A DNA stretch of 64,000 nt, taken from the NCBI GenBank assembly GCA_963662675.2, contig CAXXHP010000001.1:592589-656588 (forward strand). The letters run 5' to 3'. How positions within the stretch are numbered: position 1 is the first letter of the stretch; each line of letters starts with the position of its first letter. Below are positions 53,202 to 64,000 of the stretch, in pieces. Both the position numbers and the translations under genes were made by a program. The notes beneath the pieces are model-generated. The model was not told the DNA's origin. It searched no databases and saw only the letters and a program-made list of their open reading frames with translations. This DNA is from G963662675 sp963662675 (GTDB taxonomy: Bacteria; Bacteroidota; Bacteroidia; Bacteroidales; Prolixibacteraceae).

Positions 53202-54911
53202 ATGGCTAATTTTTATAACGATAATAAAGAACTGAAATTCCACTTAGATCATCCTTTAATGGAGAAAATCGTCCGTTTGAAGGAAAGGGATTTCTCAGAA
53301 AAAGATAAGTTTGATTTTGCTCCAATGGATCATGAGGATGCAATGGATAACTTCGATAAAGTGTTGGAGGTTGTGGGGGAGATTTGTGGCGAAATTGTAG
53401 GTCCCAATGCTGAATCAATAGATGCTGAAGGGCCTAAGGTCGTTGATGGACGTGTTGTATATGCTCAAGGAACTGTTGTGAACATTGAGGCTCTTAATAA
53501 AGCTGGATTAATGGGTATGTCTCTGCCTCGCAAATACGGCGGGTTGAACTTTCCCATTGTACCTTACATTATGGCGGCCGATATTGTATCGCGAGCTGAT
53601 GCTGGGTTTGTGAATATATGGGGGCTTCAGGACTGTGCAGAAACAATCAATGAATTTGCAACTGAAGAACAGAAGGAGAAATACTTGACCCGTGTGTGTG
53701 AAGGCGAAACAATGGCGATGGATTTAACGGAGCCTGATGCCGGCTCTGATTTGCAAGCTGTTCAGTTAAAGGCTACATTCGATGAGAAATCAGGGAAGTG
53801 GTTACTAAATGGAGTTAAGCGCTTCATTACTAATGGTGATGGGCATATTTCATTGGTGTTGGCACGTTCTGAACCTGGGACAAAAGATGGGCGTGGGTTA
53901 TCGATGTTTATTTACGATAAATATGACGGAGGATTAACAGTTCGCCGTATCGAGCATAAATTAGGCATTATTGGTTCGCCTACCTGTGAGCTTGTATTTA
54001 AAGATGCACCAGCAGAATTGGTTGGTTCTCGTAAAATGGGACTAATTAAGTATGTAATGGCGTTGATGAATGGAGCTCGTTTGGGAATTGCAGCGCAATC
54101 AGTTGGTATTTCAGAATCTGCTTACCGCGAAGCTCTAATGTATGCCAAAGATCGTGTGCAGTTTGGTAAGGCAATTATGCGTTTCCCTGCTGTTTACGAA
54201 ATGTTGGCAACCATGAAGGCCAAACTAGATGCTTCTCGTACGTTGCTGTATGAGACTGCACGCTATGTCGACATGTATAAAACTTATATGCATATTGCTG
54301 AAGAACGTAAGTTGGATAAGGAAGAACGCAATGAGATGAAGAGGTACCAAAAACTTGCAGATTTTTATACTCCGCTTGTTAAAGGTATGGCATCTGAGTT
54401 CTGTAATGAATTGGCCTACGATGCTGTTCAGATTCATGGTGGTTCTGGGTTTATGAAAGACTACCCTGTTGAGAGAATCTCTCGTGATGCTCGCATTACG
54501 TCTATTTATGAGGGTACAACCCAATTGCAGGTTGTTGCTGCAATTAGAGGTGTTACGACAGGAGCCTATTTAAATCAAATCCGTGTTTATGAGTCTGAAA
54601 AAGTATCTCCGGAACTAGAGCACCTTCGTCGTGCTTTGATTATTCTAACAGATGAATACGAACAAGCGGTAAATAAAGTGTTGTTGGTGGATGATAATGA
54701 ATATACAGACTTCCATGCTAGGCGTATGGTTGAAATGGCAGGTTATATTATTATGAGTTATCTATTAATAATTGATAGTAATAGAAACTCAATCTTCCAT
54801 AAATCGGCAATTCATTTTATTAATTTGGCGAAAGCACAGGTTAAAGCGCATGCTGAGTTTATCCGTACCTCCGATTTAAGTGATCTGGGAACATATAAAT
54901 ATGAGATGTAA
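53202..54911 (+). CDS. Acyl-CoA dehydrogenase family protein
   Basis: A 569-residue FAD enzyme predicted to oxidise an acyl-CoA thioester and pass electrons to the EtfAB encoded just upstream. The FAD and substrate blocks are MDLTEPDAGSDLQAV (near residue 175), GVKRFITNGDGH, and GARLGIAAQSVGISESAYREALMYAKDRVQFGKAI (near 290). The C-terminal AYDAVQIHGGSGFMKDYPVERISRDARITSIYEGTTQLQ carries the usual catalytic-Glu neighbourhood. It is about 170-190 residues longer than short- and medium-chain enzymes because of a helical C-terminal domain, as in some long or electron-bifurcating-associated members. The operon etfB-etfA-acd ends at the terminator at 54937. Confidence 0.9.
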   Translation: MANFYNDNKELKFHLDHPLMEKIVRLKERDFSEKDKFDFAPMDHEDAMDNFDKVLEVVGEICGEIVGPNAESIDAEGPKVVDGRVVYAQGTVVNIEALNKAGLMGMSLPRKYGGLNFPIVPYIMAADIVSRADAGFVNIWGLQDCAETINEFATEEQKEKYLTRVCEGETMAMDLTEPDAGSDLQAVQLKATFDEKSGKWLLNGVKRFITNGDGHISLVLARSEPGTKDGRGLSMFIYDKYDGGLTVRRIEHKLGIIGSPTCELVFKDAPAELVGSRKMGLIKYVMALMNGARLGIAAQSVGISESAYREALMYAKDRVQFGKAIMRFPAVYEMLATMKAKLDASRTLLYETARYVDMYKTYMHIAEERKLDKEERNEMKRYQKLADFYTPLVKGMASEFCNELAYDAVQIHGGSGFMKDYPVERISRDARITSIYEGTTQLQVVAAIRGVTTGAYLNQIRVYESEKVSPELEHLRRALIILTDEYEQAVNKVLLVDDNEYTDFHARRMVEMAGYIIMSYLLIIDSNRNSIFHKSAIHFINLAKAQVKAHAEFIRTSDLSDLGTYKYEM

Positions 54912-54936
54912 TAGAGCTTTAATTCTTTATATTGAG

Positions 54937-54970
54937 AAAGGCTACCTGAACCTAGGTAGCCTTTCTTTGT
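54937..54970 (+). terminator. Terminator of the etfBA-acd operon
   Basis: Perfect 10-bp stem AAAGGCTACC/GGTAGCCTTT with an eight-base loop, then CTTTG; 25 bases after the stop codon. Confidence 0.85.
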
Positions 54971-55084
54971 TATTATTGAATTGGTGTCATTTTTTTATGG
55001 CAATATTTGTATCGATTAAGTGGCTGACTTTCAGTCGTAAAAATATTAGCTATAAAAAAGATTAAAATAAACCCTGAAAATATG

Positions 55085-55114
55085 TTGCAGAACAAGAAAG
55101 CTTGTCTATATTTG
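55085..55114 (+). promoter_or_regulatory. rRNA operon 1 promoter P1
   Basis: TTG at 55085-55087, a 19-bp spacer and TATATTTG at 55107-55114, followed by CACCCGC. It lies about 520 bases upstream of 16S and is absent from operon 2. Confidence 0.7.
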
Positions 55115-55216
55115 CACCCGCTTTGAGAGAATAACGGGTAATGTCGGATAATCTAGAAGCAGCGTTCTGTAAGGGTTTTGGCGGTTTTAAGGGATGAAAA
55201 AAAACTTCAACAAGTA

Positions 55217-55248
55217 TTTGGAAAGCCCGAAAAAATTGACTTGCTTTG
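55217..55248 (+). promoter_or_regulatory. Possible weaker rRNA promoter
   Basis: TTTG at 55217-55220, a 20-bp spacer and TTGCTTTG at 55241-55248 (one base off TAnnTTTG), followed by CAGCCG much like the two stronger promoters. It may be a decayed copy. Confidence 0.35.
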
Positions 55249-55377
55249 CAGCCGTTAAAATAAGAAGTTCACTGAAGTATTAAAAGAGTTAGATTGAAAC
55301 CTGTCGGGTGTAAAATCCCGTAAGACAAAGACTAACTTTAAGGCACTAAAAACCTTTCAAAAAAAAGCCGATTAATT

Positions 55378-55407
55378 TTGGTGATAGAAAAAAGGTTTTT
55401 AACTTTG
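55378..55407 (+). promoter_or_regulatory. rRNA operon 1 proximal promoter
   Basis: TTG at 55378-55380, a 19-bp spacer and TAACTTTG at 55400-55407, then CCGCCCCGC. The same -7 box and downstream sequence precede operon 2 at 61083-61090. Confidence 0.75.
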
Positions 55408-55435
55408 CCGCCCCGCAATGAAAGAATGGAATGTT

Positions 55436-55449
55436 TGTTCTTTTTGAGA
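55436..55449 (+). promoter_or_regulatory. boxA-like antitermination element in the rRNA leader
   Basis: TTGTTCTTTTTGAG resembles the Bacteroidota boxA core (GTTCTTTGA) and sits in the transcribed leader shortly after the proximal promoter. A better copy precedes 23S. Confidence 0.4.
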
Positions 55450-55636
55450 GGGGAAATAAAGCATAACATAAGTCTTGCAGGATGTTTATTTGTCCACAGC
55501 GGTGGTCGATTTTTTGCAGGCAAATATAAGGTACAAAAGAGTTCATTGAAGATATTGAGAAGGTAGAAAAGATAAGGAATAATACGCTATCAAAAAGAGT
55601 TTTATCGAGAGCTAGACAAGATTAACAAATTTATTT

Positions 55637-57156
<1,520 letters not shown>

Positions 57157-57291
57157 CTGGAGCTTTGATATAACGATTTAGATTGAGTATATTCTTTATC
57201 CCTACCTTTTTAAAAATATAATAGAGAGCAAAATGCGGAAAAGCTGTTAGGTTAATGCTTGTAGCTTGAAGCTAAAAGCTTAGCAAATAAC

Positions 57292-57365
57292 AGTCCCGTA
57301 GCTCAGCTGGTTAGAGCACTACACTGATAATGTAGGGGTCCCCAGTTCAAGTCTGGGCGGGACTA
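57292..57365 (+). tRNA. tRNA-Ile (GAT), operon 1
   Basis: 74-nt cloverleaf in the 16S-23S spacer: acceptor AGTCCCG/CGGGACT, anticodon stem CTACA/TGTAG with loop CTGATAA giving GAT, and T arm CCCAG-TTCAAGT-CTGGG. Confidence 0.97.
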
Positions 57366-57445
57366 CAGTCCAGGCGGCAGTATTAATTTATCTCAGAGAA
57401 TGCTTACTGATGATATATTAACGCGAAACTGCGAACTGAAAAACC

Positions 57446-57519
57446 GGGGGATTAGCTCAGTTGGCTAGAGCGCCTGCCTTGCACGCAGGAGGTCAAGGGT
57501 TCGACTCCCTTATTCTCCA
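57446..57519 (+). tRNA. tRNA-Ala (TGC), operon 1
   Basis: 74-nt cloverleaf: acceptor GGGGGAT/ATTCTCC (two G-T pairs), anticodon stem CCTGC/GCAGG with loop CTTGCAC giving TGC, and T loop TTCGACT. Confidence 0.97.
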
Positions 57520-57668
57520 CAAAAGAGTATAAAGTCGAAAGTTTTTAGTCGCAAGATTAAGACTGACAATAACGTTGAAATACAAAAAGTTCAAATACAA
57601 TTACTGACGATAAATATAAAGCAAAGACTTTCCTTGTTTGGGGTTTTTCGGGTTTTGTGATTTATCAA

Positions 57669-57715
57669 AGATAATGCTGGCGCAAAAGAGTAAGGTTCGA
57701 TTCCTTGTTTATCTA
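57669..57715 (+). pseudogene. Minimal tRNA-like fragment in the spacer (acceptor and T arms only)
   Basis: AGATAA (57669-57674) can pair with TTATCT (57709-57714). The T stem TAAGG (57691-57695) pairs with CCTTG (57703-57707) around a canonical TTCGATT loop. A discriminator-like A and CA follow. D and anticodon arms are replaced by about 15 bases. It looks like the remnant of a third spacer tRNA. The 5' AGATAA could instead pair locally with the preceding TTATC. Confidence 0.45.
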
Positions 57716-57783
57716 CATTAAGAAGTTAAGAGCATGTATTTAAGTCTTATGACTTATTACTTAATCCTCTGGACTTTCTTTAA

Positions 57784-57796
57784 AGTTCTTTGACAT
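57784..57796 (+). promoter_or_regulatory. boxA antitermination element before 23S, operon 1
   Basis: AGTTCTTTGACAT matches the usual Bacteroidota spacer boxA about 70 bases upstream of 23S. The copy in operon 2 is at 63466-63478. Confidence 0.6.
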
Positions 57797-57863
57797 GTTG
57801 GGAAAAATTGAATGTGAAGTACATTCAACCTTAAAAATGAAAGTATAAAATTTATATAAGGAG

Positions 57864-60742
<2,879 letters not shown>

Positions 60743-60844
60743 GATTTTTAAGGTTTAAGGTACCTTCATGTTTATTCCCAATATGTTAAAAATATTTAAG
60801 TGTTGTGTCCTCTGAGATTACTCAGAGAAGCAATTAAAGATTTT

Positions 60845-60951
60845 AGGTGATTATTGCGGCGGGGTCCCACCTCTTTCCATTCCGAACAGAGAAGTTAAGC
60901 CCGCCAGCGCCGATGGTACTGCAGAAATGTGGGAGAGTAGGTCATCGCCAT
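60845..60951 (+). rRNA. 5S ribosomal RNA, operon 1
   Basis: About 107 nt with terminal stem GGTGAT/ATCGCC and the conserved CATTCCGAACAGAGAAGTTA and CGCCGATGGTACTGC segments. It follows 23S after about 100 bases and is followed by a terminator. Confidence 0.95.
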
Positions 60952-60957
60952 TCTTTT

Positions 60958-60991
60958 TAAACCCTGTGTTCTCCAGAGCACAGGGTTTTTA
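60958..60991 (+). terminator. Terminator of rRNA operon 1
   Basis: Stem AACCCTGTG/CACAGGGTT, with further pairing in the loop, then T5, immediately after 5S. Confidence 0.9.
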
Positions 60992-61060
60992 ATGAAAAGA
61001 AGAATGGAGTGTCACTGAAAAAAAAACGGCAAAAAGGAGTAATAAAAAGGCCATAATTTT

Positions 61061-61090
61061 TTGGTAAGCCAGAAAAGGTTTTTAACTTTG
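61061..61090 (+). promoter_or_regulatory. rRNA operon 2 promoter
   Basis: TTG at 61061-61063, a 19-bp spacer and TAACTTTG at 61083-61090, then CCGCCCCGC. Sequence identity with the operon 1 leader begins around 61073, so the -33 region is unrelated in sequence but kept in spacing. Confidence 0.75.
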
Positions 61091-61319
61091 CCGCCCCGCA
61101 ATGAAAGAATGGAATGTTTGTTCTTTTTGAGAGGGGAAATAAAGCATAACATAAGTCTTGCAGGATGTTTATTTGTCCACAGCGGTGGTCGATTTTTTGC
61201 AGGCAAATATAAGGTACAAAAGAGTTCATTGAAGATATTGAGAAGGTAGAAAAGATAAGGAATAATACGCTATCAAAAAGAGTTTTATCGAGAGCTAGAC
61301 AAGATTAACAAATTTATTT

Positions 61320-62838
<1,519 letters not shown>

Positions 62839-62973
62839 CTGGAGCTTTGATATAACGATTTAGATTGAGTATATTCTTTATCCCTACCTTTTTAAAAATA
62901 TAATAGAGAGCAAAATGCGGAAAAGCTGTTAGGTTAATGCTTGTAGCTTGAAGCTAAAAGCTTAGCAAATAAC

Positions 62974-63047
62974 AGTCCCGTAGCTCAGCTGGTTAGAGCA
63001 CTACACTGATAATGTAGGGGTCCCCAGTTCAAGTCTGGGCGGGACTA
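62974..63047 (+). tRNA. tRNA-Ile (GAT), operon 2
   Basis: Identical copy of the operon 1 gene, with anticodon loop CTGATAA. Confidence 0.97.
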
Positions 63048-63127
63048 CAGTCCAGGCGGCAGTATTAATTTATCTCAGAGAATGCTTACTGATGATATAT
63101 TAACGCGAAACTGCGAACTGAAAAACC

Positions 63128-63201
63128 GGGGGATTAGCTCAGTTGGCTAGAGCGCCTGCCTTGCACGCAGGAGGTCAAGGGTTCGACTCCCTTATTCTCC
63201 A
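63128..63201 (+). tRNA. tRNA-Ala (TGC), operon 2
   Basis: Identical copy of the operon 1 gene, with anticodon loop CTTGCAC. Confidence 0.97.
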
Positions 63202-63350
63202 CAAAAGAGTATAAAGTCGAAAGTTTTTAGTCGCAAGATTAAGACTGACAATAACGTTGAAATACAAAAAGTTCAAATACAATTACTGACGATAAATATA
63301 AAGCAAAGACTTTCCTTGTTTGGGGTTTTTCGGGTTTTGTGATTTATCAA

Positions 63351-63397
63351 AGATAATGCTGGCGCAAAAGAGTAAGGTTCGATTCCTTGTTTATCTA
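63351..63397 (+). pseudogene. Minimal tRNA-like fragment in the operon 2 spacer
   Basis: Identical copy of 57669-57715: T arm TAAGG-TTCGATT-CCTTG and flanking AGATAA/TTATCT. Confidence 0.45.
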
Positions 63398-63545
63398 CAT
63401 TAAGAAGTTAAGAGCATGTATTTAAGTCTTATGACTTATTACTTAATCCTCTGGACTTTCTTTAAAGTTCTTTGACATGTTGGGAAAAATTGAATGTGAA
63501 GTACATTCAACCTTAAAAATGAAAGTATAAAATTTATATAAGGAG

Positions 63546-64000
63546 AAAGTTAATAAGGGCGTACGGGGAATGCCTTGGCTCTCATAGGCGATGAAGGACG
63601 TGATAAGCTGCGAAAAGTTGCGGGGATTGGCAAATACGAATTGATCCGCAAATATCCGAATGGGACAACCCAGCCGTCGTAAGGCGGTTATCCAATTATA
63701 TTGGAGGCTAACCCAGGGAACTGAAACATCTAAGTACCTGGAGGAAAATAAAACAATAGTGATTCCGTAAGTAGTGGCGAGCGAACGCGGAACAGCCCAA
63801 ACCAATTTTGTTTCGGCAAAGTTGGGGTTGTAGGACCACGACATTTATTTTAACATTAAGTAGAACATTTTGGAAAGAATGACCAAAGACGGTGATAGTC
63901 CGGTATACGTAACGTGTTAAAACGATAGTGGTATCCTGAGTAGGACGGGACACGAGAAATCCTGTTTGAATCTGCCGGGACCATCCGGTAAGGCTAAATA
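63546..64000 (+). rRNA. 23S ribosomal RNA, operon 2 (cut by window end)
   Basis: The first about 455 nt of a second 23S gene, matching operon 1 from 57864 as far as the window runs. Confidence 0.97.

Larger units (their letters stand above)
54971..55636 (+). other. Leader and promoter region of rRNA operon 1
   Basis: About 670 bases with no credible gene. It contains two strong and one weaker Bacteroidota-type promoters and a boxA-like element. From 55390 onward it is identical by eye to the leader of operon 2. Short frames here are translated leader. Confidence 0.7.
57520..57863 (+). other. Distal 16S-23S spacer, operon 1
   Basis: About 340 bases between tRNA-Ala and 23S. It holds a tRNA-like fragment at 57669-57715, a boxA at 57784-57796 and inverted sequences (GAATGT/ACATTC) that may belong to the 23S processing stem. 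No gene. Confidence 0.6.

Noticed and set aside
55338..55566. Overlapping frames on both strands in the rRNA leader, repeated at 60957-61249
   Set aside because: Their repetition follows from the duplicated rRNA leader, not from coding selection.

Overview
The window reads as a chromosomal segment of a marine or anaerobic-type Bacteroidota, probably near Marinilabiliales/Marinifilaceae (inference; genus not determinable by eye). Supporting signs are promoters of the form TTG-N19/21-TAnnTTTG, almost no Shine-Dalgarno sites, type IX secretion components (a PorT-like protein and a giant protein with a C-terminal sorting domain), a TamL-type lipoprotein, LytTR signalling, and the block rpsU-xerC-raiA-tRNAs-tuf-secE-nusG-rplKAJL-rpoBC.

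Layout. 0-4.3 kb: a MacB/FtsX-like permease, gapA on the minus strand, and a long gene-poor stretch with one small putative lipoprotein and a perfect palindrome. 4.3-12 kb: one 7.7-kb gene for a repetitive acidic surface protein (about 20 SbsA/Big_5-type Ig-like units) with a T9SS sorting tail. 12-12.6 kb: a cluster of short palindromic dispersed repeats. 12.6-17 kb: a nitroreductase, then a minus-strand cluster of Ldh-type dehydrogenase, glycosyltransferase, LytS-like kinase and LytTR regulator. 17.3-25 kb: PurM/PurL-like protein, UbiE/MenG, PorT-like protein, COG2509-type flavoprotein, SpoU-type RNA methyltransferase and TamL. 25-29.9 kb: two different class II fructose-bisphosphate aldolases head to head, an NSS Na+ symporter and a helix-hairpin-helix protein. 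30-45 kb: the translation/transcription block. 45-54.9 kb: dodecin, a Tat-exported Gfo/Idh/MocA protein, a Na+-translocating decarboxylase (gamma, alpha, beta) and etfB-etfA-acyl-CoA dehydrogenase. 55-64 kb: two rRNA operons in direct tandem (16S-Ile-Ala-23S-5S, then 16S-Ile-Ala-23S cut by the window end).

How the genes work together. The window combines glycolysis (gapA, two aldolases), sodium-coupled energetics (OadGAB, NSS transporter), electron-transfer flavoprotein chemistry, menaquinone methylation and outer-membrane biogenesis or secretion (PorT, TamL) with the core gene-expression machinery. The large surface protein is a likely client of the secretion system to which the PorT-like protein belongs.

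The most unusual signals are two short RNA-like elements that fold on paper as tRNAs missing arms. One lies between tuf and secE, where relatives commonly carry tRNA-Trp; it keeps acceptor, D and T stems but has no anticodon arm. The other lies in the 16S-23S spacer and keeps acceptor and T arms only. Also notable are the tandem rRNA operons with unequal promoter sets and a one-base difference in a highly conserved 16S site.
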